Of a DNA stretch of 64,000 nt, positions 45,208 to 53,968 are shown in pieces (the stretch's first letter is position 1; every line of letters starts with the position of its first letter). Location: positions 682,001 through 746,000 of the forward strand of contig JBKBQA010000001.1 of assembly GCA_046292765.1 (NCBI GenBank), read 5' to 3'. A program made the position numbers and the translations under genes. Source of the DNA: PGZG01 sp046292765 (GTDB lineage: Bacteria > Pseudomonadota > Gammaproteobacteria > Pseudomonadales > Alcanivoracaceae). The notes under the pieces were generated by a model. That model did no database searches. It saw only the letters and a program-made list of their open reading frames with translations, and had not been told where the DNA came from.

Positions 45208-45546
45208 TCAAAACAGCCAGCCGGTCACGTTGTCCGGCGGGAGGCCGTCTTTGATGGCCAGCAGCCCCTTGACGCTGCGCACGATCCACCACACCAGCGC
45301 CAACAACAGAACCACGAAACCCACGCCGATGATGGTGGTGATGCCACCGATCACGGAATAAAGAAGGCCGATCCAGAAGGTGCGGATCTGGAAGCGGAAG
45401 TGAGCTGCCTCGACGTCGTTGGCCTGACTCTGACTGACATAGGCGACAATCACGCCGATCAGGCCGGTGACGCCCACGAACAGGGCCGCCAGATAGAGCA
45501 CGTAGACGATCTTGATGGTGTCGCTTTGCGGGGAGTTGGCGGTCAT
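45208..45546 (-). CDS. DUF4870-like membrane protein
   Basis: 112 residues with three TM segments (IVYVLYLAALFVGVTGLIGVIVAYV; FWIGLLYSVIGGITTIIGVGFVVL; LLALVWWIVRSVKGLLAI), the layout of DUF4870/COG3671 proteins. AAGGAAGAGCTGTC precedes the ATG at 45546. Function unknown. The 246 bp between this start and the tRNA-Met gene show no credible gene. Confidence 0.8.
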   Translation of the reverse strand: MTANSPQSDTIKIVYVLYLAALFVGVTGLIGVIVAYVSQSQANDVEAAHFRFQIRTFWIGLLYSVIGGITTIIGVGFVVLLLALVWWIVRSVKGLLAIKDGLPPDNVTGWLF

Positions 45547-45792
45547 GACAGCTCTTCCTTGCCTTTAGGGGGCCAGATAGGGGTATCCGGATTTGACCAC
45601 CTCCGGGTGGGCAGGTAAAGGTGCTGCTCGATGGCCTGATCCGTTCGCCTTGCGCCAGTGTCTGTATGTGGCGGCTCTTCCGGTGCAGGCATGGATGCGG
45701 GCGCAGCTCAATGACACATGGCATGGCTGGGTCTGGCCTAACGTGTTGAGTGGAGACCTGACGGAGTTGGCGCTACGGGGTGAGGAAGGTGA

Positions 45793-45869
45793 TGGTGGCT
45801 ACAGGTGGACTTGAACCACCGACCCCAGCATTATGAGTGCTGTGCTCTAACCAACTGAGCTATGTAGCC
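45793..45869 (-). tRNA. tRNA-Met (CAT), elongator
   Basis: 77 nt with encoded CCA. Acceptor GGCTACA/TGTAGCC, anticodon stem-loop CAGCA-CTCATAA-TGCTG and T-arm GGTTCAAGTCC fold fully. The body matches the elongator Met tRNA rather than initiator or the Ile2 CAT type. It marks the right edge of the accessory block. Confidence 0.95.
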
Positions 45870-45966
45870 ATTTTCTGATGCCACCCCACAGGCTTGCCCT
45901 GTGAGGCCGCGCATTTTCAGGCAGCGGGGCAGGGCTGTCAACCGGCACGGCCCGGATTCCCCGGCT

Positions 45967-47058
45967 TCAGACGTTGAAGCGGAAGTGCACCACGTCGCCA
46001 TCCTGAACCACGTATTCCTTGCCTTCCAGGCGCCATTTGCCAGCATCCTTGGCACCCTGCTCGCCGTTATAGGCAATAAAGTCGTCGTAAGCGGTCACTT
46101 CGGCGCGGATAAAGCCCTTTTCGAAGTCGGTGTGGATGACTCCGGCGGCCTTGGGGGCGGTGGCGCCGATAGGAATGGTCCAGGCGCGGACTTCCTGCTT
46201 GCCGGCTGTGAAGTAGGTCTGCAGGCCGAGCAGGCGATAGCCGGCGCGAATCACCCGGTTCAGGCCCGGTTCCTCCATGCCCATTTCGCCGAGGAAGTCG
46301 GCCTTTTCTTCGTCATCCAGTTCGGCAATTTCCGATTCGATCTTGGCGCAGATCGGCACCACCTGGCTATTCTCGCTGGCGGCCAGATCTTCTACAGCCT
46401 TGAGTAGCGCATTGTTCTCGAAACCGTCCTCGGCAACGTTGGCGATATACATGGTCGGTTTCAGGGTGAGCAGGTTGTAGGAGCGCAGGCGCTTCAGTTC
46501 GTCCTCATCCAGCTCGACGCTGCGGGCCGGTTTGCCGTCGTTCAGGGCTGGTTGCAGTTTTTCCAGCACCTTGACCACTGCGGCAGCTTCTTTGTCCTGA
46601 CCTTTGGCTGCCTTCTGGGCGCGCAGCAGGGCCTTTTCCACGGCGTCCATATCGGCCAATGCCAGTTCGGTGTTGATGGTTTCAATGTCGGCCAGCGGCG
46701 AGACCTTGCCGGACACGTGAATAACATTGTCGTCTTCGAAGCAGCGCACCACATGGGCGATGGCGTCGGTTTCGCGGATGTTGGCGAGAAACTTGTTGCC
46801 AAGGCCTTCACCCTGAGAGGCGCCAGCGACCAGTCCGGCGATGTCGACGAATTCCATGGTGGTCGGCATGATACGTTGGGGCTTGACGATGGCGGCCAGC
46901 GTTTCCAGTCGCGGGTCCGGCATGGGCACCACGCCGGTGTTCGGCTCGATGGTGCAGAAGGGGAAGTTCTGGGCTTCGATGCCGGCCTTGGTCAGGGCAT
47001 TGAACAGGGTGGATTTGCCAACGTTCGGCAGGCCGACGATTCCGCACTTGAAGCCCAT
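45967..47058 (-). CDS. ychF: Redox-regulated ATPase/GTPase YchF
   Basis: 363 residues, the usual YchF length. MGFKCGIVGLPNVGKS gives the P-loop, DIAGLVAGAS the switch region, and the TGS-like C-terminus ends EYVVQDGDVVHFRFNV. Obg-family P-loop NTPase that binds ribosomes. The ATG at 47058 follows GAGGTGCAGCTC. Confidence 0.96.
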   Translation of the reverse strand: MGFKCGIVGLPNVGKSTLFNALTKAGIEAQNFPFCTIEPNTGVVPMPDPRLETLAAIVKPQRIMPTTMEFVDIAGLVAGASQGEGLGNKFLANIRETDAIAHVVRCFEDDNVIHVSGKVSPLADIETINTELALADMDAVEKALLRAQKAAKGQDKEAAAVVKVLEKLQPALNDGKPARSVELDEDELKRLRSYNLLTLKPTMYIANVAEDGFENNALLKAVEDLAASENSQVVPICAKIESEIAELDDEEKADFLGEMGMEEPGLNRVIRAGYRLLGLQTYFTAGKQEVRAWTIPIGATAPKAAGVIHTDFEKGFIRAEVTAYDDFIAYNGEQGAKDAGKWRLEGKEYVVQDGDVVHFRFNV

Positions 47059-47206
47059 GAGCTGCACCTCGAAAAAATGAGGCGCGATTCTAGCAGAATC
47101 CCGGTAAATAGGTCGCCTTGTGACCGCAATGACGATTGACCGTGGCGCCCCTGCCTCTCGACCTTCAATGGCCATCGCTAGACTTGGCGGGCCAAGGAGG
47201 AAACCG

Positions 47207-47950
47207 ATGAGCCAGACCCGCATCCTGTACCAGTTCCCGATCTCCCACTACTGCGAAAAAAGTCGCTGGCAGATGGACCACAAGGGATTGCCGTATGTTG
47301 CCCGCAACCTGTTGCCCGGCCCGCACCGGATCCGCACCCGGTTGATGGCCAATATCGATACCCTGCCGGTCCTGCGCGACAGCAAACGGGTGGTCGGGGA
47401 CTCGACCAAAATTGCCTACTATCTGGAAAAATATTATCCGGATAAACCGCTGATACCGGCCACCGGTGATGCCCGACAAAGGGTGATCGAGCTTGAGCAG
47501 CAGTTTGATCGTTACGGCATTTATGTGCGGCGCTGGATGTACGGGTTGGTGCTCGGTCAGGCGGCTGTGATGGATGCCATGTTCGACCCCTATCACCTGC
47601 CGGCGATCATCAAACGTCTGCTGGTGCCTGTTACCGAGCGTGGCGTGGCAAAGTTGTATGGGATTCGTCCTGATCGGGTCGAGGCGGCGCGGGTCAAGGT
47701 GATGGAGGGATTGGCGCAGATCGACGACTGCATCAAGGGCAATCCGGATCGCTATCTGGTGGGCGACAGCCTGACGCTGGCGGATATCGCGGCTGCAGCC
47801 TTGTATGCCCCGCTGCTGGCGCCACCGGGAACGCCCTGGGACATGATGCCGTTCGAGCAGCAACCGGATGCGGTACGCGCGGCGTTACAGCCGATTCGCG
47901 ACAGCGCGGCAGGGCAGTGGGTGTTGCGACGTTACCAGCAGGATCGCTGA
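47207..47950 (+). CDS. Glutathione S-transferase family protein
   Basis: 247 residues from the ATG at 47207 after AAGGAGGAAACCG. The N-terminal thioredoxin fold (ILYQFPISHYCEKSRWQMD; VLRDSKRVVGDSTKIAYYLEK) carries the glutathione-binding Asp-Ser, and the helical C-terminus has YLVGDSLTLADIAAAAL. Divergent from ychF. Substrate unknown. Confidence 0.88.
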   Translation: MSQTRILYQFPISHYCEKSRWQMDHKGLPYVARNLLPGPHRIRTRLMANIDTLPVLRDSKRVVGDSTKIAYYLEKYYPDKPLIPATGDARQRVIELEQQFDRYGIYVRRWMYGLVLGQAAVMDAMFDPYHLPAIIKRLLVPVTERGVAKLYGIRPDRVEAARVKVMEGLAQIDDCIKGNPDRYLVGDSLTLADIAAAALYAPLLAPPGTPWDMMPFEQQPDAVRAALQPIRDSAAGQWVLRRYQQDR

Positions 47951-47972
47951 AGGGACGGGGCGTCGACGAGGC

Positions 47973-48560
47973 TCAGGCCTTGAAGGCGTTCAGTGAGTTC
48001 ATCACCCGATTGATGTCGCCGCGCAGGATGTCGCCACTGTGGCTGACCGCCTCATCGATGGCGCGTTCGATTTTTTCGCGATCCGCCTGTGGCGGTTTGC
48101 CGAGCACGTGGGGCGTCACCAGCGCAGCGTTACCGGGGTGGCCGATACCGACGCGCAGGCGGACAAAGTTGTTCTGGTTGCCGTGACAGCTGACGATATC
48201 GCGCAGACCATTGTGACCGCCGTGACCGCCGCCGATTTTCAGGCGGATGGTGCCGGGGGCGAGGTCCAGTTCATCGTGCGCCACCAGCATCTGTGTGGTG
48301 GGGATTTTGAAAAAATTCGCCAGCGCCGACGTCGCCTGACCACTGCGATTCATGTAAGTGGTGGGGATCAGTAATCGCACCTGATTGCTTTCGAAGACGA
48401 AGGTGCCGGTGAGGCCAAAATATTTCCGGTCTTCAGAAAGCGAAACGCCCCGGCTGCGCGCCAGGGCGTTGACGAACCAGGCGCCGGCGTTGTGGCGGGT
48501 GTCCTCGTACTCGCGCCCCGGATTACCGAGGCCGACCAGCAACAGGACAGGTTCCGCCAC
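47973..48560 (-). CDS. pth: Peptidyl-tRNA hydrolase
   Basis: 195 residues. VGLGNPGREYEDTRHNAG contains the catalytic His; TYMNRSG, HDELDL and GGGHGGHNGLRD are the other conserved blocks. Releases peptidyl-tRNA that drops off ribosomes. GTG start at 48560, 18 bp after rplY, between rplY and ychF as in Pseudomonas. Confidence 0.97.
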   Translation of the reverse strand: MAEPVLLLVGLGNPGREYEDTRHNAGAWFVNALARSRGVSLSEDRKYFGLTGTFVFESNQVRLLIPTTYMNRSGQATSALANFFKIPTTQMLVAHDELDLAPGTIRLKIGGGHGGHNGLRDIVSCHGNQNNFVRLRVGIGHPGNAALVTPHVLGKPPQADREKIERAIDEAVSHSGDILRGDINRVMNSLNAFKA

Positions 48561-48578
48561 TGCGCCGACTCAGGGCGA

Positions 48579-49193
48579 TCAGGCTTCGCCGCCTTCAGCC
48601 GGTGCTTCTTCAGCACCGCCTTTCTTGGCGTGTACAGCCACCACCGGCAGGTCGTGGTTGTGGGCCAGTTGCACCAGTTCCACGGCTTTCGGCAGCTTGA
48701 TATCGGACAGGTGAAGCACCTGATTCAGCTTGACGTCGGTCATGTCGACTTCAAGGAACTCCGGCAGGTTCTGCGGCAGGCAGCTGACTTCCACTTCTGC
48801 CAGGTTATGCTGGATTTCGCCGCCCTCGTTTTTCACACCGGTGCACTTGTCTTCGTTCAGGAAGTGAACCGGAACCATCATGGTGATCTTGTGGGTCTTG
48901 TCGACGCGCAGGAAGTCTGCGTGCATCGGGTAGCCCTTGGCCGGGTGACGCTGCAGATCGCGGATAACCGCCTGCACCTTGCTGCCACCGACATTGATGG
49001 TGAGGATGTGGCTGTAAAAGGCTTCGTTTTCCAGGGCTTTAACCAGCTCGCGGGATTCGATGCTGATCATTTCCGGGGCTTTCTCGCCACCGTAAATGAT
49101 GCCCGGGATACGCGCGGTATGACGCAGGCGGCGGCTCGCACCTTTCCCCGCATCAGCCCGTACTTCGGCATTCAGGGTAAATTCGTTGCTCAT
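48579..49193 (-). CDS. rplY: 50S ribosomal protein L25 (CTC form)
   Basis: 204 residues: an L25 5S-rRNA-binding domain (ASRRLRHTARIPGIIYGG) plus the longer CTC C-terminal domain, ending in an acidic Ala-rich tail (GGAEEAPAEGGEA). The ATG at 49193 has TGGAGAGTCCC before it. Confidence 0.96.
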   Translation of the reverse strand: MSNEFTLNAEVRADAGKGASRRLRHTARIPGIIYGGEKAPEMISIESRELVKALENEAFYSHILTINVGGSKVQAVIRDLQRHPAKGYPMHADFLRVDKTHKITMMVPVHFLNEDKCTGVKNEGGEIQHNLAEVEVSCLPQNLPEFLEVDMTDVKLNQVLHLSDIKLPKAVELVQLAHNHDLPVVAVHAKKGGAEEAPAEGGEA

Positions 49194-49205
49194 GGGACTC
49201 TCCAA

Positions 49206-49372
49206 AGGGTCATGTTCCGCAGTGATCCGCGACCAGAACCGACTGCGTGGCCGATGGCCAGTGGGCCAGCGGGGGCGCGATTATCGTCCAATCCGGTCTC
49301 GAAATCCACCGCTAGCCCCTCTCTGGCCGTGCATCTGGCTTTTTACCCGTGCGGGAAAACATGAAGATGCGA
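49206..49372. other. Upstream region of rplY, no gene
   Basis: Part of the 370-bp gap between prs and rplY. The minus strand has GATAAT near 49280 as a possible rplY -10. No convincing -35 and no small gene were seen. The rest of the gap is the long inverted repeat and the prs terminator, listed separately. Confidence 0.4.
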
Positions 49373-49484
49373 GCCTCCCTGCACCGTTTCCCTTTCCCGG
49401 GACCATCGGAGCCAGGGATGGCGGAGATGAGCTACAGGGACGTACTCGTGCGTGTCCCGGGAAAGGGAAACGGTGCAGGGAGGC
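49373..49484. repeat. 31-bp perfect inverted repeat, 50-nt loop
   Basis: The 31 bases at 49373-49403 (GCCTCCCTGCACC...CCCGGGAC) are the exact reverse complement of 49454-49484. The 50-nt centre includes GGGAC (49437-49441), which can pair with GTCCC in the right arm and so compete with the long stem. It lies between prs and rplY. No transposase, gene or obvious target duplication accompanies it. Confidence 0.85.
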
Positions 49485-49515
49485 GGAGAAATTCACTGCG
49501 ATACATATAGAAAGC

Positions 49516-49543
49516 ACAAAAAAGCCGCCGTTTCGGCGGCTTT
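49516..49543 (-). terminator. Intrinsic terminator of prs
   Basis: AAAGCCGCC-GTTTC-GGCGGCTTT stem-loop. In the minus orientation it is followed by TTTTTTG, 33 bp after the prs stop. A textbook rho-independent terminator; it implies that rplY has its own promoter. Confidence 0.9.
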
Positions 49544-49575
49544 CGCGGCAGGACTGCCTCTTCTGCAAATGAGGG

Positions 49576-50535
49576 TCAGATCAGTTCGAGGCGGTCGAAC
49601 ATGGCCGACAGGGATTCTTCGTTGTTGATGCGGCGGATGGTCTCGGCCAGCATCGGCGCCAGCGACAGCACGCGAATGCGGCCGGTGGAACGGGCGGCCT
49701 CGGACAGCGGGATGGTGTCGGTCACCACCAACTGGTCAAGCGACGACTTGGTGATGTTCTCGATGGCGGCCCCGGACAGCACCGGGTGGGTGCAGTAGGC
49801 GATGACCCGCTTGGCACCGTGGTCCTTCAGGGCCTGAGCAGCCTTGCAGAGGGTGCCGGCGGTGTCGACCATGTCGTCGACGATCACGCAGCTGCGGCCT
49901 TCGACTTCGCCGATGATGTGCATGACCTGGGATTCGTTCGCTTTCGGGCGACGCTTGTCGATGATGGCGAGGTCGGCGTCATCAAGTTGCTTGGCCAACG
50001 CGCGGGCGCGGACTACACCGCCAACGTCCGGGGAGACCACCATCAGGTCGTCGTAATTCTGCCGCTCGATATCCGCAACAATCAGCGGCGTGGCATAGAC
50101 GTTGTCCACCGGAATATCAAAAAAGCCCTGAATCTGATCGGCGTGCAAGTCCACCGTGACCACACGATCCACGCCCACACCGGTAACCATGTCGGCGACT
50201 ACCTTGGCAGTGATCGGCACGCGGGCGGAACGCACCCGGCGATCCTGACGCGAGTAGCCGAAATAGGGGATTACAGCAGTGATGCGGCCGGCGGAGGAGC
50301 GACGCAGGGCGTCGGCCATCACCACCAGTTCCATCAGGTTGTCGTTGGTTGGCGCGCAGGTGGACTGGACAATGAAGACATCCTTGCCGCGCACGTTCTC
50401 GTGAATTTCCACCGATACTTCGCCGTCGCTGAAAGTGCCGACATCGGCAGCGCCGAGCGGAATGTTCAGGTGACGCACCATGGCGCGAGCCAGATCGGGG
50501 GTGGCGTTGCCGGTAAAGACCACGAGCTTCGACAC
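49576..50535 (-). CDS. prs: Ribose-phosphate pyrophosphokinase
   Basis: 319 residues, GTG start at 50535 after AGGAGACGACT. Makes PRPP from ribose-5-phosphate and ATP. FSDGEVSVEI, VIPYFGYSRQDRR, DLHADQIQGFF and the PRPP loop VIVDDMVDTAGT are present. Preceded by tRNA-Gln and followed by a terminator. Confidence 0.97.
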   Translation of the reverse strand: MSKLVVFTGNATPDLARAMVRHLNIPLGAADVGTFSDGEVSVEIHENVRGKDVFIVQSTCAPTNDNLMELVVMADALRRSSAGRITAVIPYFGYSRQDRRVRSARVPITAKVVADMVTGVGVDRVVTVDLHADQIQGFFDIPVDNVYATPLIVADIERQNYDDLMVVSPDVGGVVRARALAKQLDDADLAIIDKRRPKANESQVMHIIGEVEGRSCVIVDDMVDTAGTLCKAAQALKDHGAKRVIAYCTHPVLSGAAIENITKSSLDQLVVTDTIPLSEAARSTGRIRVLSLAPMLAETIRRINNEESLSAMFDRLELI

Positions 50536-50599
50536 AGTCGTCTCCTGTTTTCGTCAGTACTGACGGCAGTGATGTGCAGGACGTGATGGGCGAGAAAAT

Positions 50600-50675
50600 T
50601 GGCTGGGGTGCCAGGACTCGAACCTGGGAATGACGGGATCAAAACCCGTTGCCTTACCAACTTGGCGACACCCCA
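50600..50675 (-). tRNA. tRNA-Gln (TTG)
   Basis: 76 nt with encoded CCA. Acceptor TGGGGTG/CACCCCA, anticodon loop reading TTG in GTTTTGATC, T-arm GGTTCGAGTCC. It begins 3 bp after the ispE stop, so it is probably processed from an ispE-tRNA-prs transcript. Confidence 0.95.
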
Positions 50676-50678
50676 ACA

Positions 50679-51539
50679 CTACCTTGCTGTGCTTCGCAGT
50701 TTCGCCAGCGCTGCATGGGCGGGCGATTCGTTAACACTGCGAGCCACAAAACCTTGCCATTGCGGCGGCAACTTCTGAAGCAATGCTTCACCCTGTTGCC
50801 TGTCGGCGACGCGGGCAAAAACGCATGCTCCGGTGCCGGTCATCCGGGCGTTGCCCGTCTGCGTTCTGAGCCATTCCATTGCATCGCGAACTTGCGGAAA
50901 AAGCCGCGTCGCAACCGGTTCACAATCATTGCGGAACTGACTTTCCGCACCCGGCCCAAGAAAGGCGGCTACTGTACTTTCGGGGGTATGCCTTGTCAAT
51001 TGCGGATCGGCGAAAATTGCTGCGGTTGAAATGCTGCAACCGGGATGCACCACCAGATAGTCGACAGCGGGCAAATCGAGCATTGCTAACTGCTCTCCGA
51101 CGCCCTCTGCCCAGGCACTGTGGCCGCGAACGAACACCGGCACATCGGCGCCGAGCTGCAGGCCGATAGCGGCCAGCTCATCAATGCTCAGGTCCAGTTG
51201 CCAGAGCTGGTTGAGGCCGAGCAGGGCGGTGGCGGCGTCGCTGGAGCCGCCGCCGACGCCGCCGCCAGTGGGCAGACGTTTGTCGAGATCAATGGCTGCC
51301 CCGAGTAGCTGGCCGGCCCGTTGTTGCAGGGCGCGGGCCGCGCGCAGGATCAGATTGTCGTCACCCGCCAGTGCTGCTGGCGCCGCCAGCGACAGCTGAT
51401 CGGCGTCGGCAAAGTGGAGGGTGTCGCCATAATCCAGCAGGCTGAATACGGTTTGCAGGGTGTGATATCCGTCGCGGCGGCGGCCGGTGATATGCAGGAA
51501 CAGGTTAAGTTTGGCGGGCGCCGGTAGCGAGAAGCTCAC
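50679..51539 (-). CDS. ispE: 4-diphosphocytidyl-2-C-methyl-D-erythritol kinase
   Basis: 286 residues from a GTG at 51539 overlapping the lolB stop (GTGA). GHMP kinase with SLPAPAKLNLFLHI at the N-terminus and the ATP loop PTGGGVGGGSSDAAT. Fourth step of the MEP isoprenoid pathway. The longer upstream frame overlaps lolB and is unlikely. Confidence 0.95.
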   Translation of the reverse strand: MSFSLPAPAKLNLFLHITGRRRDGYHTLQTVFSLLDYGDTLHFADADQLSLAAPAALAGDDNLILRAARALQQRAGQLLGAAIDLDKRLPTGGGVGGGSSDAATALLGLNQLWQLDLSIDELAAIGLQLGADVPVFVRGHSAWAEGVGEQLAMLDLPAVDYLVVHPGCSISTAAIFADPQLTRHTPESTVAAFLGPGAESQFRNDCEPVATRLFPQVRDAMEWLRTQTGNARMTGTGACVFARVADRQQGEALLQKLPPQWQGFVARSVNESPAHAALAKLRSTAR

Positions 51540-52099
51540 GGCAGGGGCTCCCAGCGCCGCACCACCAGCGTAAAGCGCTGGTCTTGATGATTGGCGCGGA
51601 TCCGCTGCGGCAGGTTGAGGCCACTGGTGCGTTGGTAATCGGAGAATTGCAGCTGCCAACCGAGTTGGGTGAGGGTGGTGAGCAGGCCCTGTTCATCACG
51701 CTGCTCCTGCCATTGCGCCTCGGGCCAGGGCAGGCCGCGGATCCAGAATTGCAGGGCTTCCACTGGCAGCCACAGACCGGTCAACCGCCAGGCCAGCTCC
51801 GCGCTGCTGGCGGCGGAGACCTGTTCCTTGCCGGTATCGAGCATGGCGCCGTCGTCGGCCCAGAACAGTCGGGCGCTGCCGATGCCGACCGGCCCGGAGA
51901 AATGCAGCTCCCCGCGGGGATGGCGTTGGCGCCATTCCAGCGAGGCCGAGCCGCCGTCGTTGCCCGCCCGGTAGCCGAGCCGTCCGGACAGGTTCCAGTT
52001 TTGCATGGCCTCCACGGACTCGGGCAGGGGGCCGCTGGGCAGACGGCTTTGGCAGCCGCCGAGGACCAGCAGCACGGACAGCAGCGCGGCGCGAATCAC
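51536..52099 (-). CDS. lolB: Outer-membrane lipoprotein receptor LolB
   Basis: 187 residues with lipobox LGGC (signal MIRAALLSVLLVLGG), then a LolB barrel (WNLSGRLGYR; ELHFSGPVGIGSARLFW; LPWPEAQW). It accepts lipoproteins from LolA at the outer membrane. GTG start overlapping the TPR gene end by 4 bp. Confidence 0.92.
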   Translation of the reverse strand: MIRAALLSVLLVLGGCQSRLPSGPLPESVEAMQNWNLSGRLGYRAGNDGGSASLEWRQRHPRGELHFSGPVGIGSARLFWADDGAMLDTGKEQVSAASSAELAWRLTGLWLPVEALQFWIRGLPWPEAQWQEQRDEQGLLTTLTQLGWQLQFSDYQRTSGLNLPQRIRANHQDQRFTLVVRRWEPLP

Positions 52100-53814
52100 G
52101 GGGTCGGTGAGCCGGTCAGGCGTTCAACGGTGGCGGGCACCTGGGTGTTGTCCGGCTGGCGCTCCATGGCATCGCGCCACACCCGGCGTGCCTCGTCCTG
52201 CTGGCCGAGCACCCACAATACTTCTCCCAGATGGCTGGCCACTTCCGGGTCGGGGAAGGCGTTCCAGGCTTTTTGCAGCCAGGGCAGGGCCTCGTCCGGG
52301 CGGCCGAGGCGGTAGAGCACCCAGCCCATGCTGTCGATGATGGCCGGATCATCCGGGCGTTGCTCAATGGCACGGCGGATATAGCGATACGCCTCGTCGT
52401 GACGGTCGGTGCGGTCGGTCAGGGTGTAGCCGAGGGCGTTCAGGGCCACCGGGTCATCCGGCTTCAGTTCCAGCATGCGGCGCAAATCGGCTTCCAGCTG
52501 CGCCACGTTGTCGAGTTTCTCGGCGGTCATGGCGCGGGCGTAGAGCAGGTCGGTACTGGCGGGAAAGTCTTTCAGGGCCTGATTCAGCAGTGCCATGGCG
52601 GCGAGGTGGTCATTGCGCTGGTTCAGCATGTCGGCCTCGGCCGCATGCAGGGCAGGGATCTGGTCCGGGTGCTGATCGCGTAGCTCCGCCAGCACGGCGG
52701 CGGCCTGTTCATCCTGACGGGTCTGGTAGAGCAGCCTTGCGGCCTGAGCGCGGGCGCGCAACTGGTGCGGGCCGGGGCCCACTTTCAGATAGTGATCGAT
52801 GGCGGCCTGAGGGTCGCGGTCCATCTCGGCGGCACGGGCCAGATAGACGTGCATGTCGTCCGGGCGGAAGCCCTCCTCCAGCAGCTCCTGCAAGGTGGCG
52901 CTGGCCTCGTCCCGGGCACCCTGTTCCATGCCGAACAGGGCCAGCGAGAAGCGCAGTTCCTGATCTTCCGGGTGGCGTTCGGCGAGCAGGGTGAGTTGCT
53001 GGCTGGCGCGCTCATGCAGGCCATCTTCGAGCAGCAGGCGGATATACAGCACGCGCACTCGTTTGGCATCGGGGTAGCGCTTGAGCAGCCGTTCAAGATG
53101 ACGCCAGGTCTGATCCTTGCGCCCCATCTGATAGAGCAGGCGGCCCTTGAGCAGCAGTGCATCCTCGTGTTGGCTGTTCAGCGAAATCGCCTTTTCACTG
53201 GCGGCCAGTGCCTGCGGCAGCCGCTGCTGCTGTTGCAGATGCAGCGCCCGCGCGTACCAGAGTGGTGCCTGTTTCGGGTGTCGGTCGGTGAGACTGGCGA
53301 GCGCGTGCAGCAGCGCGCTGTTGCCCTCCGCATCAAGGCCACGCGCCTGGCCCACCAGTCGCAGCAGCGCCTCGTCCGGGTGGCGGGCCAGCAGGACGTC
53401 GATGTGGCGCGCTGCGCCCTCGGCATCGCCACTTTGTAGTCGGGCAATGGTGAGCAGCTCATGGACATCGCTGCTGTCCGGGTCGCCGGCCAGCCAGATC
53501 TCGCCGAGCTCGATGGCGAGCAGGGGGTCGTCCAGATAGGCGGCCAGTCGGGCGGCCTGCTCGGCCACCTTCGGATCACGGTGGGTCAGTGCTTCGCGGC
53601 CGTAGTAGCCGAGCGTGACACCCAGCAGATTGCGCTGGGCGGCCACCTCTGCCACCAGCAGGTCAGCCAGGGTGGCGGCGCTGTAAGCGGGCCGTTCCGG
53701 GGGCGCGATGGTGGCTTGATCGGGTGTGTCCATGGTCGGCCTGCCGGCACAGCCGGCCAGTACAGCAACGGTCATCAGAATGGCAAAACGGCCAGGGGAG
53801 AGCGGCTGCGGCAT
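52096..53814 (-). CDS. TPR-repeat lipoprotein
   Basis: 572 residues with lipobox VLAGC near residue 25 and about a dozen TPR motifs (for example DDPVALNALGYTLTDR; DDPAIIDSMGWVLYRLGRP), which form a protein-binding superhelix. It corresponds to the TPR gene between hemA and lolB in Pseudomonas. The start at 53814 fits the signal peptide; the open frame upstream overlaps hemA and is not coding. Function unknown; envelope assembly is inferred from location. Confidence 0.88.
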   Translation of the reverse strand: MPQPLSPGRFAILMTVAVLAGCAGRPTMDTPDQATIAPPERPAYSAATLADLLVAEVAAQRNLLGVTLGYYGREALTHRDPKVAEQAARLAAYLDDPLLAIELGEIWLAGDPDSSDVHELLTIARLQSGDAEGAARHIDVLLARHPDEALLRLVGQARGLDAEGNSALLHALASLTDRHPKQAPLWYARALHLQQQQRLPQALAASEKAISLNSQHEDALLLKGRLLYQMGRKDQTWRHLERLLKRYPDAKRVRVLYIRLLLEDGLHERASQQLTLLAERHPEDQELRFSLALFGMEQGARDEASATLQELLEEGFRPDDMHVYLARAAEMDRDPQAAIDHYLKVGPGPHQLRARAQAARLLYQTRQDEQAAAVLAELRDQHPDQIPALHAAEADMLNQRNDHLAAMALLNQALKDFPASTDLLYARAMTAEKLDNVAQLEADLRRMLELKPDDPVALNALGYTLTDRTDRHDEAYRYIRRAIEQRPDDPAIIDSMGWVLYRLGRPDEALPWLQKAWNAFPDPEVASHLGEVLWVLGQQDEARRVWRDAMERQPDNTQVPATVERLTGSPTP

Positions 53815-53968
53815 CGGGGGACTCAATATCTCGACAAAAAAAGCAGGGCCAATCATGGCACAGGGTATGTCCTGCTGACAGGGCTGCGGCGGTCCGGTTC
53901 CGTTGTTTAAGGGGGGCGATTGCCGCAAAATGCTCGTCCCGGCCCCTCGGCCGATGAATAGTTCGTCT

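Noticed and set aside
10700..45800. Integrative element with integrase and att repeats
   Set aside because: No integrase, excisionase or transposase was found, and the tRNA-Met 3' end is not repeated at the left edge as far as I can see.
45593..45814. 73-codon plus-strand frame next to tRNA-Met
   Set aside because: No ribosome site, runs into the tRNA gene, no family resemblance.
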